NCBI GenBank assembly: GCA_030637245.1
Contig: DAOVVI010000033.1
Span: forward strand, 1 to 9,231
Source: Cyclobacteriaceae bacterium
Lineage (GTDB): Bacteria > Bacteroidota > Bacteroidia > Cytophagales > Cyclobacteriaceae
Direction: 5' to 3'
Length of the DNA: 9,231 bases
A program made the translations under genes and the position numbers. Positions 1 through 7,757 of the stretch are shown here, piece after piece. The notes beneath the pieces are model-generated. The model did not search any database. It saw nothing but the letters and a program-made list of their open reading frames with translations, and was not told the origin of the DNA. Within the stretch, counting starts at the first letter, position 1. Each line of letters starts with the position of its first letter.

Positions 1-1884
1 GAGCGACAAAGAGAAGAAGCGGATAGTGTAGAACAAAAAGGGGAAAAATTATTGGTCTCAAAATTGTTTTCCTCAATCGATAGCGATAATCCCAATTTGA
101 TGATTTTTGCACTTAGAGCACTATCCAAAATCAATCCTGATGTTTTCAAATCAAAAATAGAAAGTATAAAAAATGATCATTCAATTGACTTGACAAATAA
201 AGTTCTTCGCACTTTGGAGGGTGATTTTTCCTTCATTCACGTAGCAAACCTAAGAAAAATAGAAAAGAAAGAGGATGAAAATTTAATATTGAATAAAAAT
301 AAAAATAAGTCTGTTTTTCAGGAAGAAATTTCAGATATGATCAAATCTCATGATAGTTCGGAAAGGAAGTTGGCTGCCGAATTGATTAGCGCAACCGAAA
401 CTGAGGAAAGCGTTAGTCTATTGATAGAACTTTTAAACGATACGGATACTGGAGTGATTAAAGCTTCAATGAAAGCTGCGTCAGAACTTAATAAAATGGA
501 ATTGTTACCATTTGTCCTCGATAATTTGCAAAAAAATAAATACAAGGATGCAGCAGCTGAAGTTTTAGTCAATTATGGTGAATTAGCATTTCCAAACCTT
601 GAGATTATATTTTACAATACAGAGCAAAATGTAGATATCAAAATGGAGATCGTCAATGTTTATGGTAAAGTTGGAGGCCATTTAGCTAAGAAATTGTTAT
701 GGAATAAAGTTGATTATCCGGATAATAAGGTTATTTCACAAGTACTACTTTCATTAAGCCATTGTAATTTTACCGCAAAAGAAGATCAGATCCAACGGAT
801 TAAACTTGTTATTGAAGAAGACATTGTAAACATAATCTGGAATTTAAAAGCTATAGTGCGGCTAAAAGAAAACGGTAGCATCGAGTTTGAGGAAATAATA
901 GATTCACTTAAAGAAGAAAATGTGCACAATTATGATCATATATATATGCTTTTGTCCATGATATATGATCAAAAATCCATTCAGCTTGTAAAAGAAAACA
1001 TTGAAACAAAAACCAATGAGGGAATTTCATATGCTCTTGAATTATTGGATGTTTTTCTTTCTGAGGATTTGAAGCAAAAGATAATCCCTATTTTGGATGA
1101 TATTTCTGACATTGACCGGATAAGGAGACTTCAAATGTTTTATCCGTTCATTGAAATGTCCCTGGATGAATTATTACGACAGTTGATTAATAAAAGTTAT
1201 AATGTGATCAACAGATGGACTAAAACGAGTACTATTTATTATATCGGGCAGAAAAAAATTGCTGATAAATTTGATATGGAGTTAATAGCTAATTTGTTTA
1301 ATCCTGATCAACTTTTAAAAGAGATATCTGCATGGTCAATGTATCAAATAGATAAACCATTATTCGAGGAAAATTTAAAAAGGTTAGAAACTACAGAAAT
1401 AAAACATTTAAAAAACCTTTTACTTGGGCAAGAGCCTGACCATACTTCAGAGCTGAGACCTCATATGAAGTTCGAAATTGTTCATTTTTTAAATAAAAAA
1501 TCACTGCTTGGAGAATTGCCAAGCTATATACTAACTAGTATCGTTGATTTTATTGATGAGGTTTTTTTGGAAGGCAATACAATAATTGAGCCTTCCGAAT
1601 GGCATAATGACTGTTTTTATATCATTTATCATGGATTTTTAGAAGTGAAAAATGCGAATGGTGAAATTATAGATCAATTTGTAACAGGCGATTTTTTAGG
1701 TGAACAAATCAATATCGATCTATTGGAAGAAAATATTTCATTTGGAACAAAAGGGGATACCGCACTTTTAAAAATTGAAAAAAACAGGTTTTTAGATCTT
1801 ATTACCAATGAATATGAAGTAACACTTAAATTGCTGGATTCCTTCAGTATTCAAAGTGAAATGTCGCAAATTGATGAAAATTAA
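1..1884 (+). CDS. HEAT-repeat protein with C-terminal cyclic-nucleotide-binding-like domain (5' end missing)
   Basis: The frame has no stop between base 1 and the TAA at 1882-1884, so the gene begins left of the window; the TTG at 52 is an internal codon, not a trusted start. About the first 1480 bases encode repeated amphipathic helix pairs with the look of HEAT repeats, for example the segment containing NPNLMIFALRALSKI and the one containing AAELISATETEESVSLLIEL. Bases about 1490-1850 encode a cyclic-nucleotide-binding (CRP-like) fold, with an EGNTII strand, a YIIYHGFLEV strand and a GDFLGE motif at 1687-1704. The arginine expected in the phosphate-binding cassette is not visible: the matching stretch (1735-1776) reads ISFGTKGDTALLKI. 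Family knowledge: in Bacteroidota this HEAT plus CNB tail is often attached to an N-terminal multi-membrane-helix transporter domain of the ATP/ADP-translocase or MFS type; that is only a guess here because that part lies outside. A 185-base gap separates it from the next gene, so it is probably a separate transcription unit. Substrate and function are unknown. Confidence 0.8.
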   Translation, partial: ERQREEADSVEQKGEKLLVSKLFSSIDSDNPNLMIFALRALSKINPDVFKSKIESIKNDHSIDLTNKVLRTLEGDFSFIHVANLRKIEKKEDENLILNKNKNKSVFQEEISDMIKSHDSSERKLAAELISATETEESVSLLIELLNDTDTGVIKASMKAASELNKMELLPFVLDNLQKNKYKDAAAEVLVNYGELAFPNLEIIFYNTEQNVDIKMEIVNVYGKVGGHLAKKLLWNKVDYPDNKVISQVLLSLSHCNFTAKEDQIQRIKLVIEEDIVNIIWNLKAIVRLKENGSIEFEEIIDSLKEENVHNYDHIYMLLSMIYDQKSIQLVKENIETKTNEGISYALELLDVFLSEDLKQKIIPILDDISDIDRIRRLQMFYPFIEMSLDELLRQLINKSYNVINRWTKTSTIYYIGQKKIADKFDMELIANLFNPDQLLKEISAWSMYQIDKPLFEENLKRLETTEIKHLKNLLLGQEPDHTSELRPHMKFEIVHFLNKKSLLGELPSYILTSIVDFIDEVFLEGNTIIEPSEWHNDCFYIIYHGFLEVKNANGEIIDQFVTGDFLGEQINIDLLEENISFGTKGDTALLKIEKNRFLDLITNEYEVTLKLLDSFSIQSEMSQIDEN

Positions 1885-1949
1885 TTCTTGTGTAAGTTAT
1901 TTTATAAAATATTGTGAAAGAGACATATAAACGTTTTTTCTTTAACTGT

Positions 1950-1975
1950 TAATTTATCTATTTTAGATCAAATTA
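1950..1975. other. AT-rich bulged hairpin in the intergenic gap
   Basis: The left arm TAATTTATCTA (1950-1960) pairs with TAGATCAAATTA (1964-1975) across a three-base TTT loop. This gives 11 base pairs with one unpaired C at 1969. It lies 66 bases past the stop of the HEAT/CNB gene and 95 bases before the TIR gene. No run of T follows the 3' arm, so it is not a classical intrinsic terminator. It could end the upstream transcript, act in the leader of the downstream operon if transcription starts further upstream, or be chance in AT-rich DNA. Confidence 0.35.
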
Positions 1976-1994
1976 TTAGAAGTGTTATATAAGC

Positions 1995-2026
1995 TTTCCA
2001 TTTAATGTTTTTTTTATGGATTTTTG
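1995..2026 (+). promoter_or_regulatory. Weak candidate Bacteroidota-type promoter for the four-gene operon
   Basis: TTTC at 1995-1998 and GATTTTTG at 2019-2026 are 20 bases apart. The Bacteroidota primary-sigma promoter is TTTG, 19-21 bases, then TAnnTTTG; the candidate differs by one base in each box. Transcription would start near 2033, leaving a leader of about 37 bases before the ATG at 2070. The region is so T-rich that a chance match is quite possible. No other convincing promoter was seen in the gap. Confidence 0.25.
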
Positions 2027-2069
2027 TAATGACTAAATTATCATTTGAACTTTATTTCAATACGTTATT

Positions 2070-3551
2070 ATGAGTTTTGGGCAGCACATATATTTAATTA
2101 AATCTGATCAGGATAAACTTGACCTAATAACAGAAGATTGGATGTCAAGTTTTTATAGGTTTTTAGAACTATTGCTTTCAAGATTATCTGGCGAAAAGAT
2201 AAAAATCAATGTGATAAATTGCAAAGAACTGGATATCGAAACTATATATTCACCACTCACTATATTAATTCCTATTGTTACTCAGAATCTCTTAAACTCA
2301 CCAACCTTCAAAGAGGAAATAAAATTATTTCACGAAAAAGCCATAAACAAGAGTCACAATAATATATCATGGAATTCCCGCATATTCAAGGTGTTGCACG
2401 AACCTCAAAAAGGTCACTTTTTATTGGATTATCTAAGTGACTCAACCGGTTACGACTTTTTTCATTATGATGCCGGCCTAGATGAGCTCATATTGTATGA
2501 TGATTTTACTGGCCCTACATCCGAAAAAACATTCTGGATGAGGTTATATGACCTTGCCTATGATATATTTAAGGTGATGGATAATCTAAAAAATGTTGAT
2601 AATGAAATTGCAAATATCAGTAAAGAACTGAATCCCATTACAATTTATTTATCAGAAGTTGGGGGAGATCTTATAGTCCAAAGAGACGCGATAAAAAGGG
2701 AGTTGATGAGGAATGGTTATAAGGTGCTGCCTGAAAAAAATATGCCGGAAGACTTTGAGTCAATAGAGAAATTAGTCAAAAAAGACCTGGCTTCCAGCAA
2801 TATGTCAATTCATCTTGTCGGCTCTGATTATGGAAAAATTCTTGGGACTAATGTTTCTATTATAGACCTTCAAAACAAAATGGCTACCCGGCATTACAAT
2901 GAATTGAAAAAGATGGACGCTGGCTCCGATTTGAATTTTGGAAGAGTTATCTGGGTATCACCGGAATTAAGTAATATAAGTGTCAAGCAAAGACTGTTTA
3001 TTGAAAATCTGAAAAAAGATTCAGACTCTATGAGCATGGCTGACCTGCTGGAAACTACAGTTGAAGAACTAAAGGCTTTTGTAATTAATAAAATACAAGA
3101 TGGTATAAGCCAACATGAACACATATTTGGTGGCAAAAAGCCTGATAAGGGGAAGATTATTTATTTGATCCATAATAAATCTGAAGCTAGAAAATGTAAG
3201 AAAATAGAAAGTTTTTTAGAAAAAAATGGATATGGAGTAATTACTTCAAATTTTAAGGGTGACCCGGATGAAATAAGAAGTAAGCATAATGATAATTTGA
3301 GAAAGTGTGATGCTACACTTATATATTATGGCAAAGAGAATGAAGCTTGGATTAAAAGTAAGCAAAAAGATTTGTTAAAATCTTTAGGAATTGGAAGAGA
3401 TAAACCAATTAGTCCACAGGCGATTATCATAGAAAATGAATCACATCTCGATGAAATTTTGGGATTAGGCAAAAAAGCGCTCATATTACAAAACAGTAAA
3501 ATATTTACACCAAAAGTAATTGAACCATTTTTAGCTCAGTTGGAAAAATAA
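2070..3551 (+). CDS. Protein of three TIR-like domains, partner of the nSTAND ATPase
   Basis: The 493-residue product has no signal peptide or membrane segment, so it should be cytoplasmic. Three Rossmann-like TIR-type modules are visible. Module 1 (about 5-175) opens with HIYLIKSDQDK, has the TIR-like helix SPTFKEEIKLF (77-87), then RIFKVLHEP and a tail with LYDLAYDIFKVM, a layout known from TIR proteins encoded beside STAND ATPases. Module 2 (about 188-345) has TIYLSEVGGDLIVQRDAIKR and SIHLVGSDYG, resembling the TIR/DUF4062-like group. Module 3 (about 361-493) has IIYLIHNKSEA and LRKCDATLIYYGKENEAW. In module 1, Glu83 sits where TIR NADases carry their catalytic glutamate (SxWCxxE); Trp and Cys of that motif are replaced. 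Modules 2 and 3 have Asn269 or Lys270, and Lys431, near the corresponding position. The protein is therefore a candidate NAD-consuming effector or signalling adaptor; activity is unproven. The ATG at 2070 has no clear Shine-Dalgarno site, which is usual for this phylum. The stop lies one base before the next start, implying coupled translation. Confidence 0.85.
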   Translation: MSFGQHIYLIKSDQDKLDLITEDWMSSFYRFLELLLSRLSGEKIKINVINCKELDIETIYSPLTILIPIVTQNLLNSPTFKEEIKLFHEKAINKSHNNISWNSRIFKVLHEPQKGHFLLDYLSDSTGYDFFHYDAGLDELILYDDFTGPTSEKTFWMRLYDLAYDIFKVMDNLKNVDNEIANISKELNPITIYLSEVGGDLIVQRDAIKRELMRNGYKVLPEKNMPEDFESIEKLVKKDLASSNMSIHLVGSDYGKILGTNVSIIDLQNKMATRHYNELKKMDAGSDLNFGRVIWVSPELSNISVKQRLFIENLKKDSDSMSMADLLETTVEELKAFVINKIQDGISQHEHIFGGKKPDKGKIIYLIHNKSEARKCKKIESFLEKNGYGVITSNFKGDPDEIRSKHNDNLRKCDATLIYYGKENEAWIKSKQKDLLKSLGIGRDKPISPQAIIIENESHLDEILGLGKKALILQNSKIFTPKVIEPFLAQLEK

Positions 3552-3552
3552 T

Positions 3553-6500
3553 ATGAACTCTAAGGAATTAGACATTCTTGAATCCCGTAAAAAAGGGGAT
3601 ATTGACCTCCTAAGTCCTTTTCCGGGATTAAGACCATTTACTTTTGAAGAGAGTCATTTATTTTTTGGGCGGGAAGGTCAAAGTGACGAAGTATTACTAA
3701 ATCTTGCACATCATCGGTTTTCTGCCGTTATCGGCGCTTCCGGCAGCGGTAAATCTTCATTAATGTATTGCGGGCTTATCCCAATACTTTACGGTGGATT
3801 TATGACCAACGCCGGCTCTGATTGGACTGTATTAATTACCAGACCGGGTATTTCTCCCATCGAAAACCTTGCAGAATCAATCCTCAATAAAGATGAAAGC
3901 TATATAATATCAAATGACAATGAAAAGATAATTGAAAAACGAATGACTTCTGCTATACTCAGAAGCAGTTCTATGGGTTTTGTGGACGCAGTAAAACAAC
4001 TTTCCAATTCTGCAACAAAAAATGTCTTTCTACTAATTGATCAATTTGAGGAATTATTTAGATTTATTAAATCGGATCGTGAAGATAATACAATAAATGA
4101 GGCGGCGGCCTATGTAAACCTCCTGATAAAATCCATCTCACAAACTGAGATGCCAATTTATATAGCTTTCACAATGCGTTCAGATTTCATTGGTGAATGC
4201 TCCCAATTTCCTGAACTCACACACGTAATAAATAAAAGTCATTATTTGGTTCCTCAAATGACCAGAGACCAGCAACGACTGGCAATTGAAGGACCTGTTG
4301 CTGTAGGAGGTGGAAAAATATCCAAAAGGTTAGTTCAGCAATTGTTGAATGATGTTGGAAACAATCCGGATCAGCTACCGGTGATGCAGCACGCGTTAAT
4401 GCGTACCTGGAATTATTGGGTGAGAAATAAGGAATCCGATGAGCCAATAGATCTGCGCCACTATATTGCAATTGGTAAAATTAACGAAGCCTTGTCGCAA
4501 CATGCCAATGAAGCATATACAGAGCTGAATCATAAGGAAAAAGAAGTTTGTGAAGACCTTTTTAAAGCGTTAACAGAAAAAGGGAGTGATAATAAAGGAG
4601 TCAGACGTCCTGCCAGGCTTGAAGAAATAGCTGAAATTTCCGGAGTTGAGGAAGATAGTTTAATTAATGTAATTGAAAAATTTAGGGAACCCGGCAGATC
4701 ACTTTTAACGCCGGCTGCAAATGTAAAGTTAAAATCCGAAACTATAGTCGAGATTTCACACGAGAGTTTAATGCGTATTTGGCAAAGGCTCAGGAAGTGG
4801 GTGGATGAAGAAGCAGATTCTACCAGAATGTATAAAAGACTTTCGGATGCGGCAGAGATGTACCAGATTGGCAAAGCCGGCCTTTGGCGACCTCCTGATC
4901 TACACCTTGCGCTCAACTGGCAAATGAAGCAAATGCCAACCAGGGCCTGGGCAAAAAGGTATAATCCCTACTTTGAGCGGGCCATGGTCTTTCTTGAAAC
5001 CAGTAAGACTGCCTATGAAAGTGAACAAAAAAGCAAGGAACTTCTCCAGAAACGAATGCTTCAACGCACCAAAATGGTGGCGATCATTTTAGGGGTAGCA
5101 TTCATTGTTGCTATTATTTTCTTTGTTTTTGGTTGGATTAAAAAAATCGATGCAGACAATCAACGGGAAATAGCTGAGGAAAACAGGATTGTAGCTGTGC
5201 AAAACGCAGAACTTGCTGAAGAACGTAGAATTGAGGCTGAGCGACAAACAGAAAAGGCTATGACAAGTGCTGAAATTGCCGAACTTGAACGAATACGTGC
5301 GAACTTAAACGCAGATAGCGCTACATTTCAAAAAAATATTGCGGTAAGACAAACAATTTATGCGAATCAACAAAGTGAGCTGGCTTTGGACAGGGAAAGA
5401 ATTGCCGATTCGTTGAGAATAGTTGCCTATGAGCAAAGGTTGCTGGCAAATGATGAAAGGGATAATGCAAATCAATTGAGAATGATTTCAATTTCTCAGT
5501 CCATGGCTGTAAAATCATTAAATATTCAGGAGACTGACCTGAAGGCGCTTTTAGCATATCAGGCATATACGTTCAATCAAGAATATGGAGGAAATGTCTA
5601 TGACAATTACATCTACGATGGATTATATTATGCAAAAAGAGATAAGTTAAAAGATAGTCAGGGGATTGATCTTAACTGGTATAAAGGTCATAGAGATATG
5701 ATAAGGTCTATTGTATATGCTCCGAACGGAAAGGATTTTTATACTACCGGCAGTGACGGAAAAATCCTGAAGTGGGATAGCAATGACTATTCATACAAGA
5801 CGCTTTATCGTCCTGCTAATAATTATATTAACTATGATATGAAAATGAGCCCGGATGGGGAATGGTTAATTGTAGCAGGGGATGCACCATATATTTTAGT
5901 GATAAATTTGGCAACCCTGAATCCAATTAAGATTGAAGGACATCGGGGCCTGGTTACTGAATTGATGTTTTTGCCTAATTCTGAATATTTTATCTCCTTC
6001 GGAATTCAGGACAGTACTTTAAGAATCAATGACTATGTAAATAGCAGTGAATTAAAGAAATTTAATGATCGATATACTGCAATTACCCTGAGTAAAGATG
6101 GAAATGTGCTTGTTGCTGGAAATGAAACAGGCAGGTTAGATATTTGGAATACAAATAATATGGACGAAGTTGCGGCAACCAAAAAAATCACAGACAGTCC
6201 GATTTATGCCATTGAGTTCAGTCCTGATAACAAAACAATTGCTGTTGGCAACGAAGATGGTGTAGTTTATATTGGAAATGTAATTGAAAATGACTTATTT
6301 TTCCCTAGTGCTTTGCAAGGCCAGAGATCCAGAATTAATAATATAAAATTCAGTGCAGATGGGAAATTACTCGCTACTGCCAGCCTGGAAGGTACAATTC
6401 AGCTTTGGGTTATGTCCCGGATGGATAAAATGTTACCGGTCGCTTTCAAAGATCACGACGACTATGTATGGAGTATAGAATTTAGTCCTGATAGTGAATC

Positions 6501-6684
6501 CCTATTAGCTGGCACAAAGGATGGAGTGCTAAAACTGTGGCCAACAAAACCGGAATTAATGGCTCAGGATATTTGTAAATATTTGATTAGAAACATGACG
6601 GGAAGTGAGTGGGATAGATATGTTGGTGAGGATATCGATTTCGAGAATACATGTGATAAAGCTGGTGTAATCCCATCAAATTGA
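3553..6684 (+). CDS. Membrane-anchored nSTAND ATPase with helical stalk and WD40 propeller
   Basis: The 1043-residue product has clear modules. Residues 21-40 carry the nSTAND1 signature SPFPGLRPFTFEESHLFFGR. Walker A is GASGSGKSS (61-69, Lys67) and Walker B is VFLLIDQFEELFR (158-170, Asp163). MRSDF (208-212) and LPVMQHALMRTW (275-286) are further STAND-type motifs. A winged-helix-like region at about 325-420 ends in ISHESLMRIWQRLRKW. One membrane helix (508-528) follows a basic stretch (KRMLQRTK), favouring a cytoplasmic N-terminus. Residues about 530-650 form a long Ala/Glu/Arg-rich helix, then a helical segment (650-698) and about seven WD40-type blades (707-1000), several degenerate: only the first ends in WD. 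The tail DICKYLIRNMTGSEWDRYV is typical of STAND-WD40 proteins. STAND ATPases are ATP-driven switches that oligomerise on ligand binding. With one membrane helix, the propeller should be periplasmic. No effector domain is fused at the N-terminus, so the adjacent TIR protein is the likely output. Confidence 0.92.
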   Translation: MNSKELDILESRKKGDIDLLSPFPGLRPFTFEESHLFFGREGQSDEVLLNLAHHRFSAVIGASGSGKSSLMYCGLIPILYGGFMTNAGSDWTVLITRPGISPIENLAESILNKDESYIISNDNEKIIEKRMTSAILRSSSMGFVDAVKQLSNSATKNVFLLIDQFEELFRFIKSDREDNTINEAAAYVNLLIKSISQTEMPIYIAFTMRSDFIGECSQFPELTHVINKSHYLVPQMTRDQQRLAIEGPVAVGGGKISKRLVQQLLNDVGNNPDQLPVMQHALMRTWNYWVRNKESDEPIDLRHYIAIGKINEALSQHANEAYTELNHKEKEVCEDLFKALTEKGSDNKGVRRPARLEEIAEISGVEEDSLINVIEKFREPGRSLLTPAANVKLKSETIVEISHESLMRIWQRLRKWVDEEADSTRMYKRLSDAAEMYQIGKAGLWRPPDLHLALNWQMKQMPTRAWAKRYNPYFERAMVFLETSKTAYESEQKSKELLQKRMLQRTKMVAIILGVAFIVAIIFFVFGWIKKIDADNQREIAEENRIVAVQNAELAEERRIEAERQTEKAMTSAEIAELERIRANLNADSATFQKNIAVRQTIYANQQSELALDRERIADSLRIVAYEQRLLANDERDNANQLRMISISQSMAVKSLNIQETDLKALLAYQAYTFNQEYGGNVYDNYIYDGLYYAKRDKLKDSQGIDLNWYKGHRDMIRSIVYAPNGKDFYTTGSDGKILKWDSNDYSYKTLYRPANNYINYDMKMSPDGEWLIVAGDAPYILVINLATLNPIKIEGHRGLVTELMFLPNSEYFISFGIQDSTLRINDYVNSSELKKFNDRYTAITLSKDGNVLVAGNETGRLDIWNTNNMDEVAATKKITDSPIYAIEFSPDNKTIAVGNEDGVVYIGNVIENDLFFPSALQGQRSRINNIKFSADGKLLATASLEGTIQLWVMSRMDKMLPVAFKDHDDYVWSIEFSPDSESLLAGTKDGVLKLWPTKPELMAQDICKYLIRNMTGSEWDRYVGEDIDFENTCDKAGVIPSN

Positions 6685-6698
6685 TTAATCAAAGCCAG

Positions 6699-7757
6699 AT
6701 GAAAATATTGTCACCATTTTTATTGTTTGTTTTTTTGATTTCTACTATACCTGCTTTTGCACAGGATCAATGTGCTATTTCATTGAGTGAAGCCGAAGAT
6801 AAGTATGATCAGGGACATTTATATGAAATACCCGGGATAATTCAATCCTGCCTCAATGAAGGATTTACGAAAGAAGAGAAGGTAAGAGCATATCGGCTAT
6901 TGACGTTATCTTATTTGTTTTTGAATTATTACGAAGAAGCAGATAAATCATATTTAGAATTATTGAAGTTATCTCCGGAATTTAAAACCAATGACGAACT
7001 GGATCCGATGGAGATTATCAATCTGCATGATAAATACACAACCAAACCGATATTTTATTTAACATATGGAAAGATCGGCTTTAATTATTCCTATGCAAAT
7101 GTTTTATTGGATTACAGCATTTCACAATCGGATAATAAATCGTCTAAATACTCATCGGTACCGGGATTTCAGTTAGGATTAGGAGCAGAAATGGTAATTT
7201 ACCAAAATTTGCACTTATCCGGTGAGATCTTTGTAAGCAGAAAAAGTCTTCATTTTACTGATACTCACTGGGATTTTTACACCACCAACATGGATATTAT
7301 TCATACGGATATTGAATTGCCAATAATGTTGAAATATAATTTTTTCAGGGGAGTAGTAAATCCATTTGTTTCTGCCGGAGTTAGCCCGGCATTTTTGGCA
7401 GAATCTTCAATTCAAAATATTGAGGGTGTTTATAGAGACGAAGAAGACGGGGAATTCCCTGTGCAACCAAGGCCGGAAATCGGGACAGGAAAAATGAAAA
7501 ACAGATTTAATTACTCAATTCTTTTTGGAGGGGGAGTAAATTATAAGATTGGATTAACCTATTTAGTCTTTGAAGCCAGGTATTCAATTGGGATGTTAAA
7601 TGTTACCGATGTGAAAAAAAGATGGAGAGAAGATTTTACAGAGGGCAGGGATCTTAAATTTCCCACCGGACATATTGATGATGATTTTAAAATAAATAAC
7701 TTTTCATTTTTGATTGGATTTGTTCGACCACTTTATAAACCGCGAAAGATTAAGTGA
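6699..7757 (+). CDS. Secreted TPR-like plus outer-membrane beta-barrel protein
   Basis: I chose the ATG at 6699 because it places a standard signal peptide at the very N-terminus: MK, a hydrophobic core, then cleavage after AFA before QDQ (residues 21/22). A TTG at 6681 would overlap the upstream stop by four bases and add six residues (MINQSQ); it cannot be excluded. In the 352-residue form, residues about 25-106 are helical and TPR-like, with the pattern CLNEGFTKEEKVRAYRLL and a following YEEADKSYLELLKLSPEF, a module common ahead of Bacteroidota barrels. Residues about 117-352 alternate polar and hydrophobic residues with glycines, for example GFQLGLGAEMVIYQNLHLSG and LFGGGVNYKIGLTYLVFEA, as in the OMP_b-brl/porin-like family of small barrels. 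The protein should sit in the outer membrane with the TPR-like part in the periplasm, where it could meet the WD40 propeller of the upstream ATPase. It lacks TonB-box and plug features, so it is not a TonB-dependent receptor. Its ligand is unknown. Confidence 0.85.
   Translation: MKILSPFLLFVFLISTIPAFAQDQCAISLSEAEDKYDQGHLYEIPGIIQSCLNEGFTKEEKVRAYRLLTLSYLFLNYYEEADKSYLELLKLSPEFKTNDELDPMEIINLHDKYTTKPIFYLTYGKIGFNYSYANVLLDYSISQSDNKSSKYSSVPGFQLGLGAEMVIYQNLHLSGEIFVSRKSLHFTDTHWDFYTTNMDIIHTDIELPIMLKYNFFRGVVNPFVSAGVSPAFLAESSIQNIEGVYRDEEDGEFPVQPRPEIGTGKMKNRFNYSILFGGGVNYKIGLTYLVFEARYSIGMLNVTDVKKRWREDFTEGRDLKFPTGHIDDDFKINNFSFLIGFVRPLYKPRKIK

Noticed and set aside
52..54. TTG as the start of the HEAT/CNB gene
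   Set aside because: The same frame is open back to base 1 and encodes a charged stretch that runs into the repeats, so the gene is truncated by the window edge.
1898..1911. Perfect 14-base palindrome TATTTTATAAAATA just after the HEAT/CNB stop
   Set aside because: It is all A/T with no loop or following T-tract, so it is neither a stable hairpin nor a convincing operator.
2023..2047. Alternative promoter using TTTG at 2023 and TTTG at 2044
   Set aside because: The downstream box (ATCATTTG) lacks the TA and the spacing is about 13 bases, too short for the Bacteroidota promoter.
4530..4916. 128-residue open frame on the minus strand
   Set aside because: It lies wholly inside the nSTAND ATPase gene, whose + strand motifs are unmistakable, and its serine/leucine-rich product has no recognisable domain.
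6681..6683. TTG as the start of the barrel gene
   Set aside because: The ATG at 6699 gives a standard signal peptide starting MK; the TTG form only adds six residues in front. It remains possible because it overlaps the upstream stop.
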